Positions 53,112 through 62,538 of a stretch of DNA of 64,000 bases are shown here, one piece after another; the first letter of the stretch is position 1; the number at the start of each line of letters is the position of its first letter. The DNA is from Nonomuraea rhodomycinica (GTDB lineage: Bacteria > Actinomycetota > Actinomycetes > Streptosporangiales > Streptosporangiaceae), in assembly GCF_013363995.1 (NCBI RefSeq), contig NZ_JABWGO010000001.1, positions 248,001 through 312,000 of the forward strand, given 5' to 3'. The position numbers and the translations under genes were made by a program. A model generated the notes under the pieces. The model did no database searches, was not told the origin of the DNA, and worked only from the letters and a program-made list of their open reading frames with translations.

Positions 53112-54230
53112 TTGACCGCGAACGACATCCGCACCTTCCGCTTCGAGCCCGACCGCGGCGCCCTCGACGACCTGCGCGAACGGCTCGACCGGGTGCGCTG
53201 GCCGGACGAGGTCCCCGGCGTCGGCTGGGAGTACGGCGTCCCGCTCGCCCGCATGAAGGACCTGGTCGCCCGCTGGCGCACCGGCTACGACTGGGACGGC
53301 GCGCTGGCCGAGCTGAACGCCCACGACCAGTACGTCACGCGGATCGACGGCCAGGACATCCACTTCCTGCACGTGCGCTCCCCCCGCGAGGACGCGCTGC
53401 CGCTGCTCATCACGCACGGCTGGCCCAGCTCCCCGGTCGAGTACCTCGACGTGATCGAGCCGCTCGCCCGCGACTTCCACCTGGTCATCCCGTCGCTGCC
53501 CGGGTACGGCCTGTCCGGCCCGACCACCGAGACGGGATGGGGCTCGACCCGGATCGCCAAGGCGTGGCTGGAGCTGATGACGCGCCTGGGCCACGAGCGG
53601 TTCGGCGTGCAGGGCGGCGACTGGGGCACGTGGATCTCCCGCGAGGTCGGCGTGCTCGCCCCCGAGCGGGTGGCGGGCATGCACGGCAACGGCATCATCT
53701 GTTTCCCCATCGGCGTCCCGGGCGAGCTGGACGGGCTGAGCGAGGTGGAGCAGGAGCGCATGGCCTTCCGCGAGCGCTACCTGACCGGCCAGTACGGCTA
53801 CAAGCTCATCCAGTCGGCCCGCCCGCAGACGTTCGCCTACGGCATGGCCGACTCCCCGGTGGCGCTGCTGGCCTGGTTCGCGAGCGTCTACCACGAGTGG
53901 AGCGACGAGCCGGTCCCCGACGACCGGCTGCTCACCACCGTCATGCTCTACTGGCTGACCAACACGGCCGGCTCGGCGGCCCGCTCGTTCGTCGAGACCC
54001 CCGACACCGAGCAGGACACCAGCGTGGAGTGGGAGCTCAAGCCGGCGACGGTGCCCACGTCGGTCTCGGTGTTCCCGAAGGACATCCTGCGGCCGATCCG
54101 CCGCTTCGCCGAGCGCGACAACACCATCGTCGGCTGGGTCGAGCACGAGCGCGGCGGCACGTTCGCCGCCCTGGAGCAGCCCGCGGCGTACGTGGAGGAC
54201 GTGCGCGCCTTCTTCGCCACGCTCCGGTGA
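53112..54230 (+). CDS. epoxide hydrolase
   Basis: A 372-residue epoxide hydrolase. The N-terminal EHN domain (FRFEPDRGALDDLRERLDRVRWPDE) precedes the alpha/beta core with HGWPSSP, the nucleophile Asp170 in GGDWGTWI, and a C-terminal catalytic His in the VEHERGGTF region. It opens epoxides to diols, probably for detoxification. The start is a TTG with GGAGG six bases upstream; an out-of-frame ATG overlaps the Shine-Dalgarno. It is followed by a TetR gene 84 bases downstream. Confidence 0.9.
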   Translation: MTANDIRTFRFEPDRGALDDLRERLDRVRWPDEVPGVGWEYGVPLARMKDLVARWRTGYDWDGALAELNAHDQYVTRIDGQDIHFLHVRSPREDALPLLITHGWPSSPVEYLDVIEPLARDFHLVIPSLPGYGLSGPTTETGWGSTRIAKAWLELMTRLGHERFGVQGGDWGTWISREVGVLAPERVAGMHGNGIICFPIGVPGELDGLSEVEQERMAFRERYLTGQYGYKLIQSARPQTFAYGMADSPVALLAWFASVYHEWSDEPVPDDRLLTTVMLYWLTNTAGSAARSFVETPDTEQDTSVEWELKPATVPTSVSVFPKDILRPIRRFAERDNTIVGWVEHERGGTFAALEQPAAYVEDVRAFFATLR

Positions 54231-54314
54231 GCGGGCGGGAAACCCCGATCAGGACACAGTCCGCCCCCTGAGGGGCCTTACAGTCGGGGCGGGCGCGCGC
54301 TTACTCTAATGGTC

Positions 54315-54893
54315 ATGTCCGTGACCCCGTTGCGGGGCGGTCCCGCACGCGAGGCCGAGCTGCTCGGCGCGGTCCTCCAGGTGTTACGCGAGAGCGGGTA
54401 CGACCGGCTGAGCGTGGACACCGTCGCGGCCCGGGCCAGGGCGAGCCGGCAGACCGTCTACCGGCGGTGGCGGACGAAGGCGGACCTGGTGGTGGCGGCG
54501 TTCGTCAGCGCCGCCTCACCGCTGCCCGAGGCGCCCGACACCGGAAGCCTGCGCGGCGACCTGCTGTGGCTCATGGAGTTCCTCGTCGCCGAGCTGGAAC
54601 CGCTCGGCGACGTGCTCGCCGGCCTGGTGGGCGAGATCCGGCACAACAGGGAGCTGGCCGCGGCCGTCGACCGGCACTACGTGACGGGCCGCAGGCGGCT
54701 CATGCTGGAGGTGTTCCAGCGGGCCTGGGACCGGGGCGAGCTGGCGGCGGCCGCCGACACCGAGCTGCTGTGGCAGCTCGGGCCGGCGGCCCTGCTCTTC
54801 CGGGGGCTGATCAGCGGCGAGCCGGTGGACGGCGACCTGGCCCGCCGCCTGGTCGACCACGTCCTGCTGCCCCTCGCCCTGGCCCGCCGATGA
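54315..54893 (+). CDS. TetR-family regulator
   Basis: A 192-residue TetR regulator with HTH LSVDTVAARARASRQTVYRRWRTKADLV (about residues 32-60). The ATG 54315 was preferred because the -10-like TACTCT (54302-54307) leaves almost no leader; the ATG 54309 adds two residues. A TTA codon at 54384-54386 (residue 24) is rare in this genome. It lies directly behind the epoxide hydrolase and may bind the palindrome at 53069. Confidence 0.88.
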   Translation: MSVTPLRGGPAREAELLGAVLQVLRESGYDRLSVDTVAARARASRQTVYRRWRTKADLVVAAFVSAASPLPEAPDTGSLRGDLLWLMEFLVAELEPLGDVLAGLVGEIRHNRELAAAVDRHYVTGRRRLMLEVFQRAWDRGELAAAADTELLWQLGPAALLFRGLISGEPVDGDLARRLVDHVLLPLALARR

Positions 54894-54905
54894 CTCCCGG
54901 CGGGG

Positions 54906-55657
<752 letters not shown>

Positions 55658-55661
<4 letters not shown>

Positions 55662-56698
55662 TGCTTCACCTCCTCGGCGTACCGCCGGACCAGGCGGTTG
55701 GCGAGCGTGGCCAGCAGCAGCATCGCGCCGAGGAAGAACTTGAACCAGTCGGCGTCCCAGCCGAGGAACACGATGCCCTTGTCGGCCATCCCGAAGATCA
55801 CCGCGCCGACGGAGGCGCCGATCGCCGAGCCGTACCCGCCGGTCAGCAGGCAGCCGCCGATCACCGCGGCGATGATGTAGATGAACTCCTGCCCGATGCC
55901 GATGTTGGCCTGCACGGAGGTGTAGCGCAGGGCGAGGATCGAGCCGACCAGCCAGGCCGCGAACGCGGTGGTCATGAACAGCGCGATCTTCGTGCGCGCG
56001 GCGGGCACGCCCACGGCCCGCGCCGCCTGCTCGTTGCCGCCCACCGCGAAGATCCAGTTGCCCGGGCGCGAACGCATGAGCACCCAGGTCGCGACGGCCG
56101 TGACGAGCAGCCACCACAGGATCGCCACCCGGAACGGCGTGCCGCCGATCTCGACGGTGCCGGCCAGCAGCGCGCGGGCGTCCTCGTAGCCGGCCGCCCG
56201 GCGCAGGCCGCTGACCTGCACGGTGCCGGTGAGCGCCTTGGTGACGCCGAGGTTGACGCCCTGGAGCATGAGGAACGTGCCGAGCGTGACGATGAAGCTG
56301 GGCAGGCGGGTCCGGGTCACGATCAGTCCGTTGGCCAGGCCGATCGCCAGGGCCACGACCAGGCCCACGAGCATCGCCGTCCACACGTCGAGGCCGTACC
56401 GGGTGGCGAGCGTGACGAGGATCAGCCCGGTCGTCCCGGTGAGGACGCCGGCCGACAGGTCGAACTCGCCGCCGATCATCAGCAGCGCGATGGCGACGGC
56501 CATGATGCCGAGCGTGGCCGCCGGGTCGAGCCAGTTGGCGACGCCCTGCGGCGAGCGGAACACCGGCGACTGCGCCGCGAAGAACGCGAACACCGCCACC
56601 AGCCCCACGACCGCGCCCAGCTCGGGGCGGATCAGCAGCCGCCGCACCAGGCCGGCGCGGGCGACCCGCTCGTCCGCCCGGCCGGCCGCCGCCGTCAC
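55658..56698 (-). CDS. CUT2-type sugar ABC permease (RbsC-like)
   Basis: A 346-residue permease of the branched-chain/ribose family with about 8-10 transmembrane helices. The conserved segments [46 protein letters not shown] and [28 protein letters not shown] are typical of RbsC/XylH. The GTG start follows the binding-protein gene by 19 bases. One permease, one ATPase and one binding lipoprotein make a complete importer. Confidence 0.93.
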
Positions 56699-56717
56699 GA
56701 CGGACCTCCGGCAGGGG

Positions 56718-57701
56718 TCATCGGGTGCCCGCCTCGGCCAGCTTGGCGACCTGCTCGGCGTTGTCCTTGGTGACGAAGCCGGGTCCGGTGTTGACCGGCA
56801 GCCCGCCGCCCACGGTGTTGAGGTTCTTCTTGTACAGGGTGAGGAACGTGATGGGCAGCCAGCCCTGGAGGTACTGCTGCTGGTCCACCGCGAACAGGAT
56901 CTCGCCGTCCTTGATGGCCGTCACGACGTCGCCCGACAGGTCGAACGTGGCGAGCTTGGCCTGGGAGCCGGAGTCCTTGACGGCGTCGCGCGCGGCGACC
57001 GCGACGGCCGGGTTGAGCGCGAGAACGCCGTTGACCTGCTTGTCGGACTGGAGCTTCGCGGCGACCTTGGAGGTGACGTCGGCGAGGTTGGCCACGTCCA
57101 CCTGGAGCCGCTCGACCGTGCCGCCGAGGCCCTGCTCGGCGCCCTTGCAGCGCTGGTCGAGCCCCACGTTGCCGGCCTCGTGGACGACGCACAGGAGCTT
57201 GGTGACGCCCGCGGCCCTGAGCTGCTCGCCGGCGCCGCGCCCGGCCACGTCCTCCGACTGGCCGACGTGGGTGATCGCGCCGAACGCCTTGGAGGAGCCG
57301 GCGCCCGAGTTGATCGTCACCACGGGGATCTTCGCGGCGACGGCTCGGCCGACGGCCTCCTTCAGCGCGTCGGGGTTGGCCATGGACACGACGAGGCCGT
57401 CCACCTTCTGCGCGACGGCCTGGTCGATGAGCTGCGACTGCTTGCCGGGGTCGCCGTCGCCCTGGTAGGTGACGGTGACGCCGTACTGCTTGCCCGCCGC
57501 CTCGGCGCCGTTCTTCACCACGTCCCAGAAGGCGTCGCCCGCCGAGGCGTGGGTGATGACGGCGAACGTGCCGCCGCTCGCCGCGGGCGGGGCGGAGCCG
57601 GAGGCCGGGGCGCTCTGCGCGCCGGCTCCTCCGGACGAGGAGGAGCAGGCGCCCAGCGTCAGTGCGCAGAGCAGGGCCAGCACGACAGGGGCTCGTCTCA
57701 C
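56718..57701 (-). CDS. sugar-binding lipoprotein (RbsB-like)
   Basis: A 327-residue periplasmic-binding-protein-like lipoprotein (peripla_BP_4). Its lipobox ends L-G-A-Cys19, and a Ser/Gly/Ala linker precedes the two-lobed sugar domain (FAVITHASAGDAFWDVVKNGAEAA, DGLVVSMANPDALKEAV, GVLALNPAVAVAARDAV). The GTG is preceded by GGAGGTG. It is the first gene of the importer and is divergent from a TetR gene. The ligand is likely a pentose, hexose or polyol, undetermined. Confidence 0.92.
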   Translation of the reverse strand: MRRAPVVLALLCALTLGACSSSSGGAGAQSAPASGSAPPAASGGTFAVITHASAGDAFWDVVKNGAEAAGKQYGVTVTYQGDGDPGKQSQLIDQAVAQKVDGLVVSMANPDALKEAVGRAVAAKIPVVTINSGAGSSKAFGAITHVGQSEDVAGRGAGEQLRAAGVTKLLCVVHEAGNVGLDQRCKGAEQGLGGTVERLQVDVANLADVTSKVAAKLQSDKQVNGVLALNPAVAVAARDAVKDSGSQAKLATFDLSGDVVTAIKDGEILFAVDQQQYLQGWLPITFLTLYKKNLNTVGGGLPVNTGPGFVTKDNAEQVAKLAEAGTR

Positions 57702-57790
57702 GGGACACCTCCATGACCATCAGGCTCGCCCCGGTTGTACATCAATATCAACTTGTCGTATAGACATACGGACCAATGCGATCAACGCTT

Positions 57791-57818
57791 GGAACGGAAA
57801 ACTTCGTTCCGCTATAGT
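57791..57818 (+). promoter_or_regulatory. TetR operator and leaderless promoter
   Basis: GGAACG (57791-57796) and CGTTCC (57805-57810) are inverted arms, followed by -10 TATAGT (57813-57818). The ATG is six bases later, so the mRNA is probably leaderless. A second dyad, CGTAT-agac-ATACG, lies about 35 bp upstream toward the importer genes. Confidence 0.6.
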
Positions 57819-57824
57819 GGCGCT

Positions 57825-58457
57825 ATGACGACCTCACCCATGAGCGGGCGCAAGGCCCAGGCCGCACGCAACGACGAGCTGATCCTGAAGGCGGCGCGGG
57901 CGGTCTTCACCGCGGACCCGGGCGCGCCGATCGCCGCGGTGGCCGAACGGGCCGGCGTCGGGATCAGCGCACTCTACCGCCGCTACGCCAGCAAGGAGGA
58001 CCTGCTGCGCAAGCTGTGCCTCGACGGGCTGGAGCTCTACATCGCGGTGTCGGAGAAGGCCCTGGACGACCAGGGCGACCCGTGGGAGGCGTTCGCCGGC
58101 TACATGCGCGGCATCGTGGACGCCGACAGCAGCTCGCTGACCATCAAGCTGGCCGGCACCTTCCAGCCCACGCCGGAGCTGGGCGCGGCGGCGGCCCGGG
58201 CCTCCGAGCTGGCCACCCGGATCCACGCGCGGGCCGTGGCGGCGGGGGTGCTGCGGCCGGACGTGACGACGGCGGACATCGCGCTGCTGTTCGAGCAGAT
58301 GGCGTCGGTCAAGCTGGGCGACGAGGAGCGTACGGGGCAGCTCCGGCACCGCTACCTGGCGCTGCTGCTGGACGCCCTGCGCCGCCCCGCCTCCCACGCC
58401 GCCCTGCCGGGCCCGGCCCCGGAGGACGCCGAACTCTCCGCCCGCTGGGTGCCCTGA
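57825..58457 (+). CDS. TetR-family regulator
   Basis: A 210-residue TetR regulator with HTH APIAAVAERAGVGISALYRRYASKEDLL (about residues 33-62) and a C-terminal domain ending in a Pro/Ala-rich tail. It is divergent from the CUT2-type sugar importer and probably represses it. TetR control is less usual for sugar importers than LacI or GntR, so the transported molecule may not be a simple sugar. Confidence 0.9.
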   Translation: MTTSPMSGRKAQAARNDELILKAARAVFTADPGAPIAAVAERAGVGISALYRRYASKEDLLRKLCLDGLELYIAVSEKALDDQGDPWEAFAGYMRGIVDADSSSLTIKLAGTFQPTPELGAAAARASELATRIHARAVAAGVLRPDVTTADIALLFEQMASVKLGDEERTGQLRHRYLALLLDALRRPASHAALPGPAPEDAELSARWVP

Positions 58458-58680
58458 CCGCTCCCCGCCCGCCGGATCCACACCTCCCGCGAGACACCGC
58501 CGCCCCGAGCCCTTCGCGCCGTCCCCGCTCCCGCCCCGTCCGCGTTCGCGCCTGAGGCGCCTTCCGCCGCCCTCCTGCTTCCCTCCCCCGAGAGGTGCGC
58601 ACCCGCCGAGAGGGTGAGGCACGTCAGGCGGCGAGGCATCGCGACGAGGTGAGGGGAGGCGGCCCGCGCAAAGGGTGCGG

Positions 58681-58760
58681 CGGGTCAGGCGGGTGGCGGG
58701 TCAGGCGGGTGGCGGGTCAGGCGGGTGGCGGGTCAGGCGGGTGGCGGGTCAGGCGGGTGG
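58681..58760. repeat. five perfect 16-bp tandem repeats over a stop codon
   Basis: CGGGTCAGGCGGGTGG is repeated five times without change (starts at 58681, 58697, 58713, 58729 and 58745). The last copy contains the stop codon (58749-58751) and final codons of the CitE-like gene; the other four extend downstream of it. Confidence 0.95.
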
Positions 58761-59621
58761 CCGGGCGAGGTGGCGGGCCAGGGCCAGGGTGCGGCGGGCG
58801 CGGGCCACGATCGGGGCGTCCACGAAGCGGCCGTCCGGCAGCGCCACCGCCCCCAGCCCCTCGCGCTCCGCCCGCTCGGCCGCCTCGGCGATCTCCGCGG
58901 CCCGGGCCGTCTCCTCCTCGGTGGGCGTGAAGGCCCGCCGGATCACCGGGATCTGGCGCGGGTGGATGGCCGCCCGGCCGAACATCCCGATCGCCCGCCC
59001 CGCGGCGCACGAGGCCAGCAGCCCCTCCTCGTCCCGTACGTTCGGATGGACCGACATGGGCACGGGCGGCAGGCCCGCCGCGGCGGCGGCCAGCACGACC
59101 TGGAGGCGGAGCTGGTTGAGCGCGGCCACGTCCGTGATCGACAGTTCGGCGGACAGGTCCTGCTCGCCCAGCGCCACACCGGCCACGCGCGGGTGGGCGG
59201 CGACGGCCGGGGCCGCCAGGATCCCCGCGGCCGACTCCAGCACCGCGTACGCGGGCACGGGGCAGCCGGCCAGCGCGTCCAGGACCGCGGCCGACTCGAC
59301 CTTGGGCAGCCGGAGGCCGTCGAGCCCGGGCAGCCCGGCGAGCGCCGCCACGTCGTCGCGGCCCCGCGGCGTGGTCAGGTCGTTGACCCGCACGTGCACC
59401 GCCACGTCCGCCGCCACGTCCGCAGGGTCGGACGCGCGCTCGCGCAGGTAGGCGGCGACGTTGGCGCGGGCCTCGTCCTTGCGGGCGGGCGCGACCGCGT
59501 CCTCCAGGTCGATGATCACCACGTCCGCCCCCGACGCGACGGCCTTGGCGAACCGCTCGGGCCGGTCCCCCGGCACGTACAGCCACGAGACGGCGGGCAC
59601 CCCGGACGCCGGGGACGTCAT
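58749..59621 (-). CDS. HpcH/HpaI aldolase or CitE-like lyase
   Basis: A 290-residue TIM-barrel lyase of the CitE/malyl-CoA lyase family. It starts SWLYVPGDRPERFAKA and has IDLEDAVAPARKDEAR, RVNDLTTPRGRDDVAAL, LPKVESA and a metal-binding LGEQDLSAEL where the family has the conserved acidic pair, and MSVHPNVRDEEGL. It would cleave or form a short acyl-CoA such as (methyl)malyl- or citramalyl-CoA. The ATG overlaps the CoA-transferase stop, so the two act together. The 3' end lies in a repeat array. Confidence 0.88.
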   Translation of the reverse strand: MTSPASGVPAVSWLYVPGDRPERFAKAVASGADVVIIDLEDAVAPARKDEARANVAAYLRERASDPADVAADVAVHVRVNDLTTPRGRDDVAALAGLPGLDGLRLPKVESAAVLDALAGCPVPAYAVLESAAGILAAPAVAAHPRVAGVALGEQDLSAELSITDVAALNQLRLQVVLAAAAAGLPPVPMSVHPNVRDEEGLLASCAAGRAIGMFGRAAIHPRQIPVIRRAFTPTEEETARAAEIAEAAERAEREGLGAVALPDGRFVDAPIVARARRTLALARHLARPPA

Positions 59622-60805
59622 GCGATCACGCCCCGCTCGCGCAGCGCGGCGATGTCCTCGCCGCCGTAGGCCAGCTCCCCCAGCACCTCGTCCGTGTCGT
59701 GCCCGAGCGGCCGGCCCGGCCAGCGCACCTCGCCGGGCGTGTCCGACAGCCGGAACAGCACGTTCTGCATCGTCACCGAGCCCAGCTCCTCGTCCGGCAG
59801 CTCGACGAACGTGCCCAGGGCCGCGTACTGCGGGTCGCGGGCGATGTCGCGGACGTCGTAGATGGGGGCGACCGCCGCCTCCGCCTCCTCGAAGCGGGCG
59901 ATGACCTCGTCGGCGTCGCGGGCGGCGATCCAGGTGGCGACGGCCTCGTCCAGCTCGTCCACGTGCGCGACCCGGCCCGCCCCGCTGGAGAACCACGGCT
60001 GCGCCACCAGGTCGGGCCGGCCGACGAGTGTGACGACGCGCTCGGCGACCGCCTGCGCGCTGGTGGAGACGGCCAGCCAGCGGCCGTCGCGGGTGCGGTA
60101 GGTGTTGCGGGGCGCGTTGCTGCTGGAGCGGTTGCCGGTGCGGCGCGGCACGGCCCCGAGCGCCTTGTACGCGCTCATCTGCGGGCCGAGCAGGCCGAGG
60201 ATCGGCTCGATGATCGCCATGTCGACGACCTGCCCGCGTCCGGTCCGCTCGCGCGCGTGCAGCGCCACCATGATCGCGTACGACATCGCAAGGCCCGCGA
60301 TGCCGTCGGCCAGCGCGAGCGGCGGCAGCGTGGGCGGGCCCTCCGGCTCGCCGGTCATCGCCGCGAAGCCGCTCATCGCCTCGGCCAGGGTGCCGAACCC
60401 AGGGCGGCGGGCCATCGGGCCGCTCTGCCCGAATCCGGTCATGCGGGCGACGATCAGCCGGGGGTTGAGCTCCAGCAGGTCCTTGGGGTCGAGGTTCCAG
60501 CGTTCCAGCGTGCCGGGACGGAAGTTCTCGATGAGCACGTCGGAACGGGCGGCGAGGCGGCGCAGGATCTCCTGCCCCTCCGGGTGCGACAGGTCGATCG
60601 CGGCGGCGCGCTTGTTGCGCGACAGGGACTTCCACCACAGGCCGACGCCGTCCACCGCGGCGCCGTGCCCGCGCGACGGGTCGCCGCGCCGGGGGTGCTC
60701 GATCTTGATCACGTCGGCGCCGAAGTCGCCCAGCATCATCGCGGCGGAGGGGCCGGCGAACAGCGTGGCGGCGTCGATGACCCGCAGGTCGGCGAGGCTC
60801 GTCAT
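59618..60805 (-). CDS. CaiB/BaiF family (class III) CoA-transferase
   Basis: A 395-residue class III CoA-transferase that moves CoA between carboxylic acids. It has the family start VIDAATLFAGPSAAMMLGDFGADVIKIE, NKRAAAIDL, and the catalytic Asp167 in ALADGIAGLA. The C-terminus GRPLGHDTDEVL is typical. Coupled to a CitE-like lyase, it probably activates a dicarboxylic or branched acid that the lyase then splits. It is divergent from a GntR regulator across a strong palindrome. Confidence 0.93.
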   Translation of the reverse strand: MTSLADLRVIDAATLFAGPSAAMMLGDFGADVIKIEHPRRGDPSRGHGAAVDGVGLWWKSLSRNKRAAAIDLSHPEGQEILRRLAARSDVLIENFRPGTLERWNLDPKDLLELNPRLIVARMTGFGQSGPMARRPGFGTLAEAMSGFAAMTGEPEGPPTLPPLALADGIAGLAMSYAIMVALHARERTGRGQVVDMAIIEPILGLLGPQMSAYKALGAVPRRTGNRSSSNAPRNTYRTRDGRWLAVSTSAQAVAERVVTLVGRPDLVAQPWFSSGAGRVAHVDELDEAVATWIAARDADEVIARFEEAEAAVAPIYDVRDIARDPQYAALGTFVELPDEELGSVTMQNVLFRLSDTPGEVRWPGRPLGHDTDEVLGELAYGGEDIAALRERGVIA

Positions 60806-60806
60806 G

Positions 60807-60823
60807 TCTTATAACGTATAAGA
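60807..60823. promoter_or_regulatory. GntR/FCD operator
   Basis: TCTTATAACGTATAAGA has perfect 7-bp arms (TCTTATA/TATAAGA) around ACG, resembling the TTATAC/GTATAA operators of FadR/FCD-type GntR regulators. It begins two bases upstream of the CoA-transferase ATG, toward the GntR gene, and would cover that promoter. Confidence 0.8.
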
Positions 60824-60870
60824 AATACGTTCACGGTCAACCGGTGGCCCTCGTGCGAGAGACTGGACCC

Positions 60871-61548
60871 ATGCCCAGCTCCGATCCGCGCCCCTCCGTG
60901 ACCCCGCCCATGAGCAAGGCGGACTACGTCTACGGCGTGCTGGCCGAGGAGATCCGCTCCGCCCGCATCCCCGGCGGCACCGCGCTGCGCGCGGCGGCGA
61001 TCGCGCGCCGCCTCGGGGTGTCGGTCACGCCGGTCCGCGAGGCGCTGCGCCGGCTCGAGAAGGACCGGCTGATCAGCTACGAGGCCCATCACGGCGCCAC
61101 GGTGGTGGACCTCGGCGACGACGCGCTGGAGGAGTTCTACGGCCTGCGCGCGGTGGTCGAGGGCCTGGGGGCCCGGCTGGCCGCCGACCGGATCACGCCG
61201 GAGGAGCTCGACTGGCTGCGCGAGCTGCACGCCGCGATGGCCCGCGACGCGGCCGGCGGGCGGCTCGACCGGCTCGGCGAGCAGAGCCGGCACTTCCACC
61301 TGCGCATCGCCGACATCGGCGGCCCCGCATTCCTGGGGCAGCACGCCCGCGCCGTGCACGACAGCTTCCCGGTGCCCGCCACGGCCTCGCTGTGGCTCGA
61401 CCCCGGCCAGGTGCCGCACCAGTTGGAGGCGCACGAAGGCATCCTGGACGCGCTGGAGCGCGGCGACGGGGCCGCCGCCGAGCAGCTCATGATCGAGCAC
61501 GTGCGGCGGGCGGGCGACCACCGCCGCGACCACCCTCCGACCGGCTGA
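60871..61548 (+). CDS. GntR-family regulator, FCD type
   Basis: A 225-residue regulator. The N-terminal winged helix is GTALRAAAIARRLGVSVTPVREALRRLEKDRLISYEAHHGATV (about residues 35-78). A C-terminal FCD ligand domain follows with the metal-binding His set in SRHFHLRIAD and HEGILDALERGD. The ATG 60871 was preferred to the GTG 60844; both lack a strong Shine-Dalgarno. It should repress the divergent CaiB-CitE operon until a carboxylic acid or acyl-CoA ligand binds. Confidence 0.9.
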   Translation: MPSSDPRPSVTPPMSKADYVYGVLAEEIRSARIPGGTALRAAAIARRLGVSVTPVREALRRLEKDRLISYEAHHGATVVDLGDDALEEFYGLRAVVEGLGARLAADRITPEELDWLRELHAAMARDAAGGRLDRLGEQSRHFHLRIADIGGPAFLGQHARAVHDSFPVPATASLWLDPGQVPHQLEAHEGILDALERGDGAAAEQLMIEHVRRAGDHRRDHPPTG

Positions 61549-61593
61549 CCCGCCTCCTTCTGAGCCGCCGCGTCCGCCCGGGCCGGCGGCCGG

Positions 61594-62433
61594 TCAGGCG
61601 GTGAGCTCGGCGCGGATCCCGGCCAGCACGTCCGGGGTCCGCGCGGCGTCGTGGGCCGAGCGCGACAGCCGCGCGAACGCCTCGTGGTGCGCCCGCACCG
61701 TCTCGGGGTCGTCCACCACGGTCGAGCCGTGCAGCAGGTGCAGCACCAGCACGCCCGGCCGGTCCCGCCCGGCGAAGCCCAGCAGCGTGAACGGCGGCCC
61801 GTGGTAGAGGTGGCCGGTCTCGGTGCACGGGCGCGCCACCTGGACGGCGACCCCGGGCCGCCCCGCCGCCGCCGCGATCGCGTCGACCTGCCCGACCCGG
61901 TCCGCCGGGCACGCCAGCGGCGGGTCGAGCAGCGCCCTGCGGTCCACGACCGCCCGCACGCGCGGGCCGCCGTCGCGGTCGAGCAGCTCCTGCCGGCGCA
62001 GGATCGTCCCGGCCCCGGCCTTGACCTGCTGGGGCGTCATGCCCGGGTGACCGCAGGCGCGGACCGTCGCCTCGGCGTAGGCCGGCGTCTGCAGCAGGGC
62101 GGGCACGAACATGGGCGCGTACGCGTCGACCTCGGCCGCCTCGTCCTCCAGCGCCAGGAACCGCGACAGCCACAGCGGGATCTCCGGCGCGTCGAACCAG
62201 CCGGGCCGCCGCTCGCCGCGCAGCAGCGCCAGCACGTGCCGGCGCTGGGCGGCGTCGTGCACGCCGTACAGCTCCAGCAGGGTGTCGGTGGTGGACTCGC
62301 GCGGCGCGACGTGCCCGTGCTCGATGCGGTAGACCGTGGAGGTGTTCAGCCCGGCGGCGTCGGCGGCCGTCCTCATGGACAGCCGGCGGGCGCGCCGCAG
62401 CGCGGCCAGCCGCGCCGCGACGATCGTATGCAT
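61594..62433 (-). CDS. XRE-family regulator with DUF5753 domain
   Basis: A 279-residue protein with an N-terminal Cro/C1 helix-turn-helix (LAALRRARRLSMRTAADAAGLNTSTVYRIEHGHVAP, about residues 9-45) and the actinomycete-specific DUF5753 sensor domain (FLALEDEAAEVDAYAPMFVPALLQTPAYAEA to the C-terminus). Relatives (WhiJ/BldB-type systems) normally pair with a small DUF397 protein; here no DUF397 gene is adjacent and the divergent gene encodes a different, unknown protein. Confidence 0.92.
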   Translation of the reverse strand: MHTIVAARLAALRRARRLSMRTAADAAGLNTSTVYRIEHGHVAPRESTTDTLLELYGVHDAAQRRHVLALLRGERRPGWFDAPEIPLWLSRFLALEDEAAEVDAYAPMFVPALLQTPAYAEATVRACGHPGMTPQQVKAGAGTILRRQELLDRDGGPRVRAVVDRRALLDPPLACPADRVGQVDAIAAAAGRPGVAVQVARPCTETGHLYHGPPFTLLGFAGRDRPGVLVLHLLHGSTVVDDPETVRAHHEAFARLSRSAHDAARTPDVLAGIRAELTA

Positions 62434-62464
62434 ACGTCGAATCCCCCACGCCGGCGAGCAGGAA

Positions 62465-62492
62465 CCAGGTCAGGACCTGGTGTGTTGCAACA
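62465..62492. promoter_or_regulatory. two palindromes between XRE and unknown gene
   Basis: CCAGGTC-ag-GACCTGG (62465-62480) and TGTTGCAACA (62483-62492) lie in the 105-bp divergent gap. Either could bind the XRE protein. The 12-bp palindrome CGTATGCATACG also covers the XRE start codon (62425-62436). Confidence 0.55.
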
Positions 62493-62538
62493 TACCCACG
62501 CGTGATGCACGATGGCCACCACTTGATCCAGACCAGTC

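Noticed and set aside
54263-54276. GCCCC-CTGA-GGGGC as terminator of the epoxide hydrolase gene
   Set aside because: Only five base pairs and very close to the next promoter; not convincing.
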